Origin: Labilithrix sp.
GTDB lineage: Bacteria; Myxococcota_A; Polyangia; Polyangiales; Polyangiaceae
Direction: 5' to 3'
Assembly: GCA_019637175.1 (NCBI GenBank)
Contig: JAHBWD010000053.1
Coordinates: 1 to 60,752 of the forward strand
Length of the DNA: 60,752 nt
Shown: in pieces, positions 48,909 through 57,502 of the stretch
Layout of the letters: every line of letters begins with the position of its first letter
How positions within the stretch are numbered: position 1 is the first letter of the stretch
The notes under the pieces: generated by a model
Seen by the model: only the letters and a program-made list of their open reading frames with translations
What the model was told of the DNA's origin: nothing
Databases searched by the model: none
Program-made: the position numbers and the translations under genes

Positions 48909-50573
48909 TCAAGGCTTCGCGCGACGCCGCCACACGGCCCACTCGCCGTTCGAGCCCGCCACGCGAATGCGTTCGGCGACGGCGTTCGCGCCCGCGAGCT
49001 GATCGGTCGTCGGCTTCCAAGCGTGCACGAGGACGTACTCGTATCCGCGCCAGAGATCTTCCTGCGCGTACCACGTCGGGTCGTCGTGGACGTACGTCGG
49101 CGGAGCTGGCGGCGCGCCGATGTAGCGGACGGGGTTGATGCTGTAGGTGTAGTCGGTCGGATCGTAGACGGGTGCGTCGAGCCGGCAGCTCGCGGCGAGC
49201 GTCTCGGCGACGTGGTGAAACGTCGGCGCATACCAGTGCTTCGAGTGCATCTCCATGGAGACGTACGCGAGCTCGTGGTGCGGCGGCGGGCAGTCTTTCG
49301 ACAACGCGTGGAGCCCCGCGAGCTCCTCCTGCAGGCGACCCGACTGGCGCGAGAGGTAGCCCAGGCGCAAGACCGCGAACGACAGGAGCGCGACGACGAT
49401 CGCGACGTGACGCACCGGCGCTCCCTTCGCCACGCGCGGGTAGAGCACCAGCGGCAAGAGCCACATCGCCATGTCGAAGTTGCGCGGCGCGATCCCGTGC
49501 AAGCTCACCGAGAGGGGCAAGAGCACGTACGAGACGAGCGTGAAGAGGAACGCGAGCTCGAGCACGGGCACGCGGCGCGCGGCGACGCGCTCGCTGACGA
49601 GGAGCGTCGCCAGGCACACGACGACGAAGGCGCCGACGAACGCGAACTCGAGGTCGCCGGTCGCCTGGAGCAGGTACGCGAGCGCGCCGCCGATACGATC
49701 GTGCCAGCTCTCGTGGACGACGACGAGCTCCTTCGAGTGCGCCTCTCTCGCGCCGGCGTGCTTGCGCACGTACCACCAGAGGAAGAGCGCCACCGACGGT
49801 CCCACCGCCGCGAGCATCCGCGCCCCCGTGCGCACGGCGGAACGCACCGCTCCGCGCGGGTCACGGAGCCCCTCGCCGGCGAAGTCTCGCACGATGACCA
49901 CGACCGTGATGGTCGCGAAGAGGAACATGGTCCACGCGTAAACGTGCGCGTGCGCGAGCGAGAGGAGCACGGAGGTCGCGGCCGCTGCGCCGAGGAAGCC
50001 CCGCGAAGGCGTCGTCGGCCCCCCCGTCCCCGTCTCCCGCGGCGGGACGAGGATGCGTTGCAGCATCGCGGCGACGAGGACCATCAGTGGCGCGCTCGTC
50101 AGAAACGGCAGGTATCCGCCGCCCGACCAGCTCTTGCAGTAGGCGAGAGGAAACGCGAGGAGCGCGCCCCACAGCGGGCGCCGCACGATCCGCAGCGCGA
50201 CGGCGCACGCGACCGGATAGGCGAGAAAGTAGAAGAACGAAAGGCCGACGCGCATCGCGTCGATGGGTGAGAGCACCTTCTCGAGCGGGAACAGCGCCGT
50301 GTAGAGGAGCGTGTTCGAGTCGAGCGGATTGACCATCTTGTAGAGGCGCGTGTAGAACGCGTCGCCGCTCCAGATCCGCTCGGTGAGCGCGGCGCACATC
50401 ACGTGGTAGTGGTAGTCTTGGCCGGGCCCGAAGGGGTGCACGAGCCCGATGACGAGCGCCGCGATCGCGAGGGGAACGAAGACGATCAAGAACGGCGCGT
50501 GGGCGGTCGCGCCGCGCGCGATCGCCCCGGCGAGCGAGCGGGGCGAACGAGACGATTGCGCGCGCGTCGCCAT
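48909..50573 (-). CDS. Polytopic membrane protein, function unknown
   Basis: A 554-residue protein with about ten membrane helices (the first about 28-47) and a soluble tail of about 140 residues. The first loop contains HPFGPGQDYHYHVMCA, with an Asp-Tyr-His cluster in the position of GT-C acidic motifs. The tail has HELAYVSMEMHSKHWYAPTFHH, and the end GEWAVWRRR. I do not recognise a family; the layout resembles that of its convergent neighbour. TATCGT (50586-50591) 12 bases before the ATG may be its -10. Confidence 0.65.
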   Translation of the reverse strand: MATRAQSSRSPRSLAGAIARGATAHAPFLIVFVPLAIAALVIGLVHPFGPGQDYHYHVMCAALTERIWSGDAFYTRLYKMVNPLDSNTLLYTALFPLEKVLSPIDAMRVGLSFFYFLAYPVACAVALRIVRRPLWGALLAFPLAYCKSWSGGGYLPFLTSAPLMVLVAAMLQRILVPPRETGTGGPTTPSRGFLGAAAATSVLLSLAHAHVYAWTMFLFATITVVVIVRDFAGEGLRDPRGAVRSAVRTGARMLAAVGPSVALFLWWYVRKHAGAREAHSKELVVVHESWHDRIGGALAYLLQATGDLEFAFVGAFVVVCLATLLVSERVAARRVPVLELAFLFTLVSYVLLPLSVSLHGIAPRNFDMAMWLLPLVLYPRVAKGAPVRHVAIVVALLSFAVLRLGYLSRQSGRLQEELAGLHALSKDCPPPHHELAYVSMEMHSKHWYAPTFHHVAETLAASCRLDAPVYDPTDYTYSINPVRYIGAPPAPPTYVHDDPTWYAQEDLWRGYEYVLVHAWKPTTDQLAGANAVAERIRVAGSNGEWAVWRRRAKP

Positions 50574-50585
50574 GGCGGGCGCCCG

Positions 50586-50591
50586 ACGATA
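50586..50591 (-). promoter_or_regulatory. Candidate -10 element of the 48909 gene
   Basis: TATCGT lies 12 bases upstream of the ATG at 50573, in a 52-bp divergent spacer. It matches the window-wide TANNNT start-proximal pattern. Confidence 0.3.
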
Positions 50592-50625
50592 CACGGGTGA
50601 TTTGCCATGTGGTAGGGATCCGGGG

Positions 50626-51402
50626 ATGGGCTCGCGCTGTTTCCCGGCGTTTCCGAAGGCGCGGCCCGTGCTGCCGGAAGCCTTCAAGAGCCTCTACGAG
50701 CGCTACTACATCGCCAACCGAGAGGGGCAAACGACCGCGACGACCGGCGCCAAAGCGCTCGAGGCGTGGATGCACCGCAAGGTCTCCGAAGATCTCGTCC
50801 GTGGCCCGCTCTCGCGTGGAACCGCACGTACCCTCGAGATCGGCGCAGGCACGCTCAATCACGTGCGCCACGAAGGCCCGCCGGTCGGCGGCGCGTACGA
50901 CATCGTCGAGCCCTTTCGCGCGCTCTTCGAGGGCTCGGAGCTCATGTCGCGCGTGCGCGACCAGTACGACGACGTCGGCGCGATCGCCGGCGAGGTCAAG
51001 TATGACCGCATCATCTCGATCGCCACGTTCGAGCACCTGCTCGATCTCCCGCGCGTGATCGCGATCGCGGCCCGTCACCTCGACGAAGGCGCCACGATGC
51101 GCGTCGCGATCCCGTCCGAGGGCTCGATCGCTTGGCGTCTCGGGTGGACGCTCACGACGGGCCTCGAGTTCCGCCTCAAGTACGGGCTCGACTACGGCGT
51201 GCTCATGCGTCACGAGCACGTCAACAGCTGGCGCGAGATCCGCCGCGCGCTCGAGCACTTCTTCGTCGACGTGAAGGCGTCGGCCTTCGGGCTCTCCGCC
51301 GGGCTCTCCTTCTATCAGTTCTACGAGTGTCGAAGCCCTTCGCTCACCAGGTGCGAGGCGTTGCTCGACGAGTGGACAGCACATGACGCCGCCGCCCGCT
51401 GA
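50626..51402 (+). CDS. SAM methyltransferase of glycan cluster
   Basis: A 258-residue protein. LEIGAGTLNHVRHEG near residue 71 is a methyltransferase motif I variant (ExGxG), then YDIVEPFRALFEGS and YDRIISIATFEHLLDLPRVI near 130, where the EHL acts like the usual DVLEH block. Strings after this (HLDEGATMRVAIPSEGSIAWRLG) are typical of methyltransferases found beside polysaccharide glycosyltransferases. The last 20 bp overlap the next gene, indicating coupling. Target unknown. Confidence 0.78.
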   Translation: MGSRCFPAFPKARPVLPEAFKSLYERYYIANREGQTTATTGAKALEAWMHRKVSEDLVRGPLSRGTARTLEIGAGTLNHVRHEGPPVGGAYDIVEPFRALFEGSELMSRVRDQYDDVGAIAGEVKYDRIISIATFEHLLDLPRVIAIAARHLDEGATMRVAIPSEGSIAWRLGWTLTTGLEFRLKYGLDYGVLMRHEHVNSWREIRRALEHFFVDVKASAFGLSAGLSFYQFYECRSPSLTRCEALLDEWTAHDAAAR

Positions 51403-52324
51403 CCCGCGACTGTCGGTCGTCGTGCCACTCTACCGGGAAGGCTCACATCTCTCGAAGAGCCTGGAGACGATCGAGAAGAACGTGCGCGCCATCGGCGTGA
51501 CGTACGAGCTCGTCCTCGTCGACGACGGCTCCGACGACGACACGTGGACGACGATCAAGGAGCGCGCGCGATCGGCGAAGGAGATCCGCGGCGTGCGCCT
51601 CAGCCGCAACTTCGGCAAGGAGGCGGCGATCTGCGCGGGGCTCGACGCGGCGCGAGGCGATCTCTTCGTCGTGATGGACGGCGATCTCCAGCATCCGCCC
51701 GAGCTCATCAAGGACATGTTCCAGACGTGGCGCAGCTCCGGCGCAAACGTCGTCGAGGCCGTCAAGGAGCACCGCGGCGCCGAGGGCATCTTTTACCGGA
51801 TCAGCAGCGCGCTCTTCTATTGGCTGCTGAGCAGGTTCTCCGGCTACGACCTCCGCGGCGCGTCGGACTTCAAGCTGTTCGACAGCCAAGTGCGCGACGC
51901 CTGGCTTCGCATGGGGGAGAAGGCGCTGTTCTTCCGGGGCATGGTGGCCTGGCTGGGCTTCACGCGCGAGGCGATCACCTTCAGCGTCGCCGATCGCGCG
52001 TCGGGCAGCTCCGCGTGGTCGCTCATGCGCCTCGTCCGGCTCGCGGTGAACGCGATCACGTCCTTCTCCTCGCTCCCGCTCCACTTGATCACGGCCGCCG
52101 GCGGCGTGTTCTTCGTGTTCGCGCTCGGCCTGACGGGTCGCGCGCTCTACCTGAAGAGCGTACACCCCGAGATCGCGCAAGGCTTCACGACGGTGATCAT
52201 CCTCCAGCTCCTCATCGGCGGCATGATGATGTTCGGCCTCGGCGTGATGGGCGAGTACCTCGCGCAGATCTATCGCGAGGTGAAGGCGCGCCCACGCTAC
52301 ATCGTTCGCGATCTCATCGAGTGA
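51383..52324 (+). CDS. ArnC/GtrB-like membrane glycosyltransferase
   Basis: A 313-residue family 2 glycosyltransferase. LSVVVPLYREGSHLSKSLE and VLVDDGSDDDTW near residue 35 bind the nucleotide, VVMDGDLQHPPELIKDM near 95 has DGD plus QHPP, and SDFKLFDSQV near 155 is typical. Two membrane helices (about 230-252 and 268-290) end the protein. It probably loads a sugar onto undecaprenyl phosphate, like the enzyme at 40591. Both could supply the GT-C-type membrane proteins. The ATG overlaps the methyltransferase by 20 bp; the stop is 9 bp from a convergent lipoprotein gene. Confidence 0.9.
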   Translation: MTPPPADPRLSVVVPLYREGSHLSKSLETIEKNVRAIGVTYELVLVDDGSDDDTWTTIKERARSAKEIRGVRLSRNFGKEAAICAGLDAARGDLFVVMDGDLQHPPELIKDMFQTWRSSGANVVEAVKEHRGAEGIFYRISSALFYWLLSRFSGYDLRGASDFKLFDSQVRDAWLRMGEKALFFRGMVAWLGFTREAITFSVADRASGSSAWSLMRLVRLAVNAITSFSSLPLHLITAAGGVFFVFALGLTGRALYLKSVHPEIAQGFTTVIILQLLIGGMMMFGLGVMGEYLAQIYREVKARPRYIVRDLIE

Positions 52325-52333
52325 GCGCGCGGA

Positions 52334-53887
52334 TCAGAACCCGAGCTCCTTGACCGCGCGCTCGAGGATCGTGTCCTTGCCCGCCGCGAGATCCTGCGGG
52401 TCGTACTCGACCGCGACGGTCGGCGGCAGCGGATTTCCTTCGAGCGGCGTGTTCGCCGCCGCGTCGAAGCACGCGGTCGGATCGTAGTTCGCGACGAGCT
52501 TGGGAGGTCCCTCGAGCTCGATCGGGCCGTTGCCTCCACCGAAGGCGCCCGCCGACGCCGATCCGACCACGGGCGCGTTCGAAGCCCTCGCGGCCGCGAA
52601 CGGGAAGTAGTCGCCCGCGCTGTAGCCGAGCCCGTCGGTGAGGACGGCGACCTTCCCCGCGTACGCGAAAGGGCCGCCCGGCGTGACGTCGTAGAGCGCG
52701 TAGCGATCCGACTCGAACGAGGGCGGCGACGAGCCGGGCGAGCGTGTTCGACAATACGAGATCGGCGTCGCGCGCGCAGACGCGAAGCCGCCGACGATGG
52801 CGAGGCCGACCGTGGTGATGCCGCCCGTGTTGCCTCGCGCGTCCCAGATGATCGCGGGCGCGCTCTTGACGGTGTCGAACACCTCGACGATCGCGCTCTG
52901 GTAGTCGGCGATGAGCTGATCGACCTCGGCTTGCGTCGGGTTCTGGGGAAACTGCTTGTCGAAGGGGAAGAAGCTCGGCAAACGGATCACCGCGACGCCG
53001 TCGGGCCGCGTCTTCGCTTCGGCGTACACCGCGCGATCGCGCCCGAACGGATCGGTGCAGTCGGTGGCCGTCGCGTCGGCGTCGGTCGGCACCGTGACGT
53101 CGCGCGTGCTCCCGTCGATCCCGCGCACGGAGAGCTTCGTCCCCGCGGGCACGGTGCCGAAGAACGACGCCGCGCCCGCGTATCTGCGCCCGGACTTCGC
53201 GGGGAAGACTCCGCCGCACACCGGCCGGAGGTACGCCGCCTCGAACATCGCGTCGCCGCTGTCGTCGCCCGCGCTCACGACGACGTCGCCCGCCTTCAGA
53301 CCGAGCTTGTTGCTCGCCGCGGCGAACGTCACCGCGATCCCGCCGCTCGACGAAGGGCGGCCGCACACGCCGAACCGCGACGTCTGCTGGGTGGCCATCG
53401 CCTTGCCGCAGACGGATCGATCGAGCGAGTAGAGCGACTGGTGTCCTTGGCGGAACACGTTCATCACGCGCCACGTCGCACCGAAGAACGTCGCGTCGGC
53501 GCCGTCGCCCTTGAGGACCGCGCGTGTCTCCTTGCTCTTCACCGCAGCGGCGTCGACCGCTTCGTGCCAGGCCGACCACTCGGCGAGGTCGTCGACGAGC
53601 GTGCCGATCGACTTCGCCTGCGTGATCTGCCGCGCCGTCGGATCGGCGCACGCGTCGTCGCGGCACGCCTGATCGCCGGGGCACTCGACGGGCGCACTCC
53701 ACGCGCTTCCGTCGCCGCGCGCTTCGCACGTCTGCACGCGGAGGCCGTCGCATCGGGTGGCGGCGATCGACTCGCACTCGCGCGACGGCGCGGGCCCGGG
53801 ATCGACGGCGGGATCGCTCGGCGACGCAGACGAGCACGCGACGGCGATGAAGGCGGCAAGACAAGCGAGGAGCGTGGAGCGAGTCAT
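52334..53887 (-). CDS. S41-family peptidase-like lipoprotein
   Basis: A 517-residue lipoprotein with signal MTRSTLLACLAAFIAVAC (Cys18). A Cys-rich segment (about 35-85: ECES, TRCDG, QTCEA, VECPGDQACRDDACAD) suggests disulfides. A PDZ-like region (NKLGLKAGDVVVSAGDDSGDA) and a C-terminal S41 fold follow. GVAVIRLPSFF, IIWDARGNTGG and VLTDGLGYSAGDYFPFA near 420 carry the presumed nucleophile Ser. It resembles tail-specific proteases, but the exact Lys partner cannot be confirmed by eye. Convergent with the glycosyltransferase and divergent from the flippase-like gene. Confidence 0.75.
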   Translation of the reverse strand: MTRSTLLACLAAFIAVACSSASPSDPAVDPGPAPSRECESIAATRCDGLRVQTCEARGDGSAWSAPVECPGDQACRDDACADPTARQITQAKSIGTLVDDLAEWSAWHEAVDAAAVKSKETRAVLKGDGADATFFGATWRVMNVFRQGHQSLYSLDRSVCGKAMATQQTSRFGVCGRPSSSGGIAVTFAAASNKLGLKAGDVVVSAGDDSGDAMFEAAYLRPVCGGVFPAKSGRRYAGAASFFGTVPAGTKLSVRGIDGSTRDVTVPTDADATATDCTDPFGRDRAVYAEAKTRPDGVAVIRLPSFFPFDKQFPQNPTQAEVDQLIADYQSAIVEVFDTVKSAPAIIWDARGNTGGITTVGLAIVGGFASARATPISYCRTRSPGSSPPSFESDRYALYDVTPGGPFAYAGKVAVLTDGLGYSAGDYFPFAAARASNAPVVGSASAGAFGGGNGPIELEGPPKLVANYDPTACFDAAANTPLEGNPLPPTVAVEYDPQDLAAGKDTILERAVKELGF

Positions 53888-53998
53888 GGTGCGCGTCGCC
53901 AAGCAGCGAGCATGCCACACCTCGACGGGCGCAAAGAAGGCCGATCACCCGCGTCGTGCGCTGCGCGGCGTGCCATTCTTGACGTGCTGGCCCACGAT

Positions 53999-54027
53999 CT
54001 GGCACACCGGCGCGCGTTCGGTATACT
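53999..54027 (+). promoter_or_regulatory. Candidate sigma-70-type promoter before the 54050 gene
   Basis: CTGGCA (53999-54004), a 17-bp spacer and TATACT (54022-54027) form the best -35/-10 pair seen in the window. Predicted transcription would start about 15 bases before the GTG at 54050. Confidence 0.45.
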
Positions 54028-54049
54028 CGCCGCGACTTGGAGCCGGGCG

Positions 54050-55027
54050 GTGACAGCGCAGACTCGTAGCCGCCTTTTTCTAGCCGCCAAGGCCGTCGTC
54101 GCCGCCACGCTCATCGGCTGGCTCATCCGGTCGGGCCAGCTCGACTTCCGCGCGCTCGGGCTGTTCTTCACCGATCCGAGGCTGCTCGTCGCCGATCTCG
54201 CCATCGTCGGCATCGGCGTCGTCTGCGGCGCCCTCCGCTGGCGCGCGTTGCTCTCGCTCGCGGGCGTGAACATGCCCGTCGGCCGCGCCGTTCAGCTCCA
54301 GATGACGGCGCTCTTCTTCAACGTCGTCATCCCCGGCAACGTGGGCGGCGACGTCGTCAAGGCCGTGTACGCGTCGCGCGAGGCGACGCCGCAGAATCGA
54401 TCGGCGGTCTTCCTCATCGTCTTCGTGGAGCGCCTGCTCGGGCTCGCCGGCCTCGTGCTCGTCGCGAGCAGCGTCGCGGTGCTCCGCGGGCCCGTGCTCT
54501 GGGAGAACCCTCAGCTCCGCCAGCTCGCGATCGCGGTCGCGTTCCTCGGCGCGTGCACGATCGTCGGCCCCGCGCTCTTCGTCGTCTTCATGCGCCGCGC
54601 GGGCGATCGGCTCGAGAAGTGGACGAGCGGCACCTCGAAGATCGCGAAGCTCGCCGGCCAGCTCGTCGCCGCGGCGCGCCTCCTCTCTTCCGGCCCGAAG
54701 AACCTCGTGATCGCGCTCGGCCTCTCGATGATCGTCCACACCGTCGCGATGGGCTTCTTCACCGTGCTGACGCGGGTGATCACGACGCAGCCCGTCGCGT
54801 TCTCCGCCGTCGCGACGGTGTTCCCGTTGGGCATCCTCACGCTCATCCTGCCGATCTCCCCCGCGGGCATCGGCGTCGGCCACGTCGCGTTCGACAAGCT
54901 CTTCGACATCATCGGCCTCGACCATGGCGCGACGGTGTTCAACGTCTACCTCATCGGACAGATCGCGCCCTGCCTCCTCGGCGTCTTCCCTTACCTCACG
55001 CTCAAGCGCCAGGGCGCGATCGAGTAA
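54050..55027 (+). CDS. Second YbhN/AglD-type flippase-like membrane protein
   Basis: A 325-residue polytopic protein. I chose the GTG at 54050 because a hydrophobic N-terminus and codon bias start there, behind a plausible promoter. Family signatures are GALRWRALLSLAG near residue 65, FFNVVIPGNVGGDVVKAVYASRE near 88, and FVERLLGLAGLV near 125. Eight helices are predicted, and ISPAGIGVGHVAFDKLF near 280 is typical. It is a distant paralogue of the protein encoded at 42402. Probable role in lipid-linked intermediate handling; unproven. Convergent with the PIN gene (6-bp gap). Confidence 0.85.
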   Translation: MTAQTRSRLFLAAKAVVAATLIGWLIRSGQLDFRALGLFFTDPRLLVADLAIVGIGVVCGALRWRALLSLAGVNMPVGRAVQLQMTALFFNVVIPGNVGGDVVKAVYASREATPQNRSAVFLIVFVERLLGLAGLVLVASSVAVLRGPVLWENPQLRQLAIAVAFLGACTIVGPALFVVFMRRAGDRLEKWTSGTSKIAKLAGQLVAAARLLSSGPKNLVIALGLSMIVHTVAMGFFTVLTRVITTQPVAFSAVATVFPLGILTLILPISPAGIGVGHVAFDKLFDIIGLDHGATVFNVYLIGQIAPCLLGVFPYLTLKRQGAIE

Positions 55028-55033
55028 TCGGCC

Positions 55034-55420
55034 TCAGCGTCCGAAGACGCGAACGCCCGCGAAGTGCGCCGCGAGCGCCGCGAAGTCTCTCACGTCGCGC
55101 GTGACGACGACGCCGTCACGCAGCGCCGCCGTGGCCATGACGACGGCGTCGACGGCCGTAGCGCCGCGCACCTTGGCCAGCGCGACCCCCGCGGCCTTCG
55201 CGATGTCTTCGCCGAGCGGCTCGACCACCGACGCCGCCTCGAGCATCTTCTCGCGACGATCCGTGCGACCGCGCCACCACTCGACCAGACAGACGCGAGG
55301 GATCGTGAGCCGAGCGAGCCCGCGCGCGCGGAGCTCGAAGTAGCGCAGGGCCCACTCGTCGTGGCGCTCGGCGGCGATGAGCGCGCCCGAGTCGAGCACG
55401 AAGTGGAGCGCGAGCGTCAC
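55034..55420 (-). CDS. PIN-domain VapC-like toxin
   Basis: A 128-residue PIN ribonuclease-like protein. The acidic pocket is visible: Asp in FVLDSGALIAAE near residue 10, Glu in CLVEWWRG near 46, Asp in TAVDAVVMATA near 91, and Asp in VVTRDVRDFAAL near 109. VapC toxins cut tRNA or rRNA and are neutralised by the upstream antitoxin. The GTG start overlaps the stop of the preceding small gene, the standard toxin-antitoxin layout. All four acidic residues are intact, so it is probably active. Confidence 0.85.
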   Translation of the reverse strand: MTLALHFVLDSGALIAAERHDEWALRYFELRARGLARLTIPRVCLVEWWRGRTDRREKMLEAASVVEPLGEDIAKAAGVALAKVRGATAVDAVVMATAALRDGVVVTRDVRDFAALAAHFAGVRVFGR

Positions 55421-55707
55421 GCCGCCGGCTTCTTGCGGCGCGCGCGCCGCTCCGAGAAGCGAGACACGAACGCGCCCAGCTCCTCGTCGGTCATGGGCGC
55501 GTAGCTCTTCGAATCCGCGACCACCCATCCGGCCGCGAGGCGGCTCTTCTCTTCGCGCGCGAGGGCGGTCACCAGGCGCGACACGTTGCCGCCGAACCGC
55601 GCCTCCGCCTCGCGACGCAGAAATCGCTCCGTCTCGGCGTCGACGGAGATCCCGAACGTTCGGGTTCTTCCGACCCTCTTCGCGCGCTTCTTGGCGACGG
55701 CAGCCAC
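55417..55707 (-). CDS. Antitoxin-like partner of the PIN protein
   Basis: A 96-residue basic protein from a GTG at 55707. The segment RVGRTRTFGISVDAETERFL has the look of a ribbon-helix-helix DNA-binding strand and first helix, followed by a second helix (GNVSRLVTALAREEKSR). The C-terminal tail (SYAPMTDEELGAFVSRFSER) could wrap the toxin. A 19-bp inverted repeat lies 1 base upstream of the start codon, suiting autoregulation by such a protein. An upstream in-frame extension exists but overlaps this operator and looks non-coding. Confidence 0.75.
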   Translation of the reverse strand: MAAVAKKRAKRVGRTRTFGISVDAETERFLRREAEARFGGNVSRLVTALAREEKSRLAAGWVVADSKSYAPMTDEELGAFVSRFSERRARRKKPAA

Positions 55708-55726
55708 TGTGCACAATCGTTGCACA
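55708..55726. promoter_or_regulatory. Inverted repeat, candidate antitoxin operator
   Basis: TGTGCA (55708-55713), 7-bp spacer, TGCACA (55721-55726): perfect 6-bp arms directly abutting the GTG start at 55707. With no space for a leader, the transcript may be leaderless and its promoter would overlap this site. This fits autorepression by the antitoxin. Confidence 0.5.
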
Positions 55727-55818
55727 CTCGATCGCGCGGTCAAGCTCTGCGGGCGAGCGTTGCGTGCTCGAGCTCTCGTGTGGACGGCCTCGCGCACGCC
55801 CCGTGCTAAGCTCTCTTC

Positions 55819-56363
55819 GTGCTGGATCCGATGCAGCTCGCGCCGGAGACCGTGCGCCCGATCGCGCGAGCCGAGTACGATCGAATGGTGTCTCTCGGCC
55901 TCTTCGAAGACGACGAGCGCATCGAGCTCCTCTATGGCGTCCTCGTCCGCATGCCGCCGCAGGATCCGGCTCACTCGGTGGTCGTGCAGATCCTCACGAA
56001 CCGCCTCGTACTCGCGCTCGCTTCACGCGCGACCGTGCGCGCGCAGCTGCCGTTCGCCGCCTCCGACGACTCGGAGCCCGAGCCCGACATCGCCGTGGTG
56101 CCGAACGGCGCCCGCGAACGGCGAATCTCATCGTCGAAGTGGCGCACACGTCCCAGCGCAAGGATCGCGTGCTGAAGGCGCCTCTGTACGCCGAGTGCAA
56201 CGTGCCGGAGTACTGGCTCGTCGACGTGCCGAGCCGCGTCGTCGAGGTGTACACCGCGCCCGCAGGGAGCAGCTACGCGAGCGTCGTGCGACGTGGCGCG
56301 GGCGATCGCATCGCGCTCGTCGACTTCCCGGACGTGTCGATCGCCGTCGACGAGCTCTTCTGA
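55819..56363 (+). pseudogene. Frameshifted Uma2 family endonuclease-like gene
   Basis: The 5' part (frame of 55819) gives MLDPMQLAPETVRPIARAEY, VSLGLFEDDERIELLYGVLV and EPEPDIAVVP, all normal Uma2 motifs including the PDxxV acidic site. About 56105-56125 the reading frame must change. The 3' part in another frame continues TANLIVEVAHTSQRKDRVLK, APLYAECNVPEYWLVDVPS and RVVEVYTAP, ending at 56363. Together they form one complete protein of about 180 residues, interrupted by what looks like a short deletion in the loop that normally separates the two motifs. Either a genuine pseudogene or a sequencing error. Confidence 0.8.
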
Positions 56364-56380
56364 GGCTCGTCCGTCGGCGC

Positions 56381-57502
56381 TCAACGCGCGACGAGATCGA
56401 TCAGCGCCTGCGCGACCTCCGCGATCTGCGCGTCGGTCATCGACTCGTAGAGCGGGAGCGTCATCGATCGCGCGAAGACGTCGTCGGTGGCGGGGAACTC
56501 TCCGGGCCGATGGCCGTAGCGCGCCTTGTAGAAGCTCGTGAGCGGCATGTGCCACGTGCCGATCGTGGTCTCGACGCCGCGCTCGCGCATCTTCGCGATG
56601 ATCGTCGCGCGCGGCGCCTCCTTTGGCAGGAGCACGACGTACGACTGGTACACGGGCTCGCTCGCCGCGGGGACGCGCGGCGGCGTGATCGCGGTCTTCG
56701 CGAAGGCCGCGTCGTAGAGCGCCGCGAGCCTGCGGCGCGCGGTGACGATGCGATCGAGCTTGGCGAGCTGCGTCTGCCCGAGCGCCGCCTGCATTTCGGT
56801 CAGGCGCATGTTGAAGCCCGGCATGATGAAGTCGGGCGAGGGCGCGGTCGGATCCTGGCCGTGGTTGCGGAGCGCACGGAGGCGCTTGGCGAGATCGGCG
56901 TCGCGCGTCGTGATCGCGCCGCCCTCGCCTGTGGTGATCGCCTTGCGCGGGTGGAAGCTGAAGCAGCCCATCGTCGACGCGGCGCCGGCCTGCCTCCCGT
57001 TCCAGCGCGCGCCGAGCGCGCACGCGGCGTCTTCGATCACCGGCACGTCCTTCGCGATCGCGTTGATCGCGTCCATGTCGGCCATCTGCCCGAAGGTGTG
57101 CACCGGCAGGATCGCGCGGACGCGCCGCGAGGTCTCGCCGACGGCGCGTAGGCTCGAGAGCTTCTCCGCGAGCGCGGCGGGCGCCATGTTGAACGTCTCG
57201 GGATCGACGTCGACGAACACCGGCTGCGCGCCAGAGAGCTCGATCGCGTTCGCCGTCGCGATCCACGAGTACGCGGTCACGAGCACGAGATCGCCGGGGC
57301 GCATGTCGAGCGCGAGCAGCGAGAGCTGGAGCGCCGCCGTGCAGTTCGAGACCGCGATCGCGTGGGGCACGCCGACCTTCGCCGCGAGCTTCTCCTCGAA
57401 CGCGGCGACGCGCGGGCCCTGCACGAGGTAGCCCGACGCGAGCGCCTCGGAGACGGCGTCGAGGTCGTCCTTCTCGATCGAGGGGATCGTGAGCCGGATC
57501 AT
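56381..57502 (-). CDS. DegT/DnrJ/EryC1 aminotransferase (perosamine/ArnB-like)
   Basis: A 373-residue PLP enzyme. It begins MIRLTIPSIEKDDLDAVSEA. AVSNCTAALQLSLLALD near residue 51 binds PLP phosphate, VTAYSWIATANAIELSGAQPV near 75 is typical, VIEDAACALGA near 134 holds the cofactor Asp, and FSFHPRKAITTGEGGA near 158 carries the Schiff-base Lys. NMRLTEMQAALG near 207 is a family signature. It likely aminates a 4-keto sugar nucleotide. Its ATG overlaps the stop of the epimerase gene as ATGA, so that enzyme probably provides the keto intermediate. Convergent with the frameshifted Uma2 gene. Confidence 0.9.
   Translation of the reverse strand: MIRLTIPSIEKDDLDAVSEALASGYLVQGPRVAAFEEKLAAKVGVPHAIAVSNCTAALQLSLLALDMRPGDLVLVTAYSWIATANAIELSGAQPVFVDVDPETFNMAPAALAEKLSSLRAVGETSRRVRAILPVHTFGQMADMDAINAIAKDVPVIEDAACALGARWNGRQAGAASTMGCFSFHPRKAITTGEGGAITTRDADLAKRLRALRNHGQDPTAPSPDFIMPGFNMRLTEMQAALGQTQLAKLDRIVTARRRLAALYDAAFAKTAITPPRVPAASEPVYQSYVVLLPKEAPRATIIAKMRERGVETTIGTWHMPLTSFYKARYGHRPGEFPATDDVFARSMTLPLYESMTDAQIAEVAQALIDLVAR

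Noticed and set aside
52931..54049. N-terminal extension of the flippase-like gene into the S41-like lipoprotein gene
   Set aside because: It is antisense to a gene with a clear lipoprotein signal. The promoter-like CTGGCA/TATACT pair lies just before the GTG at 54050.
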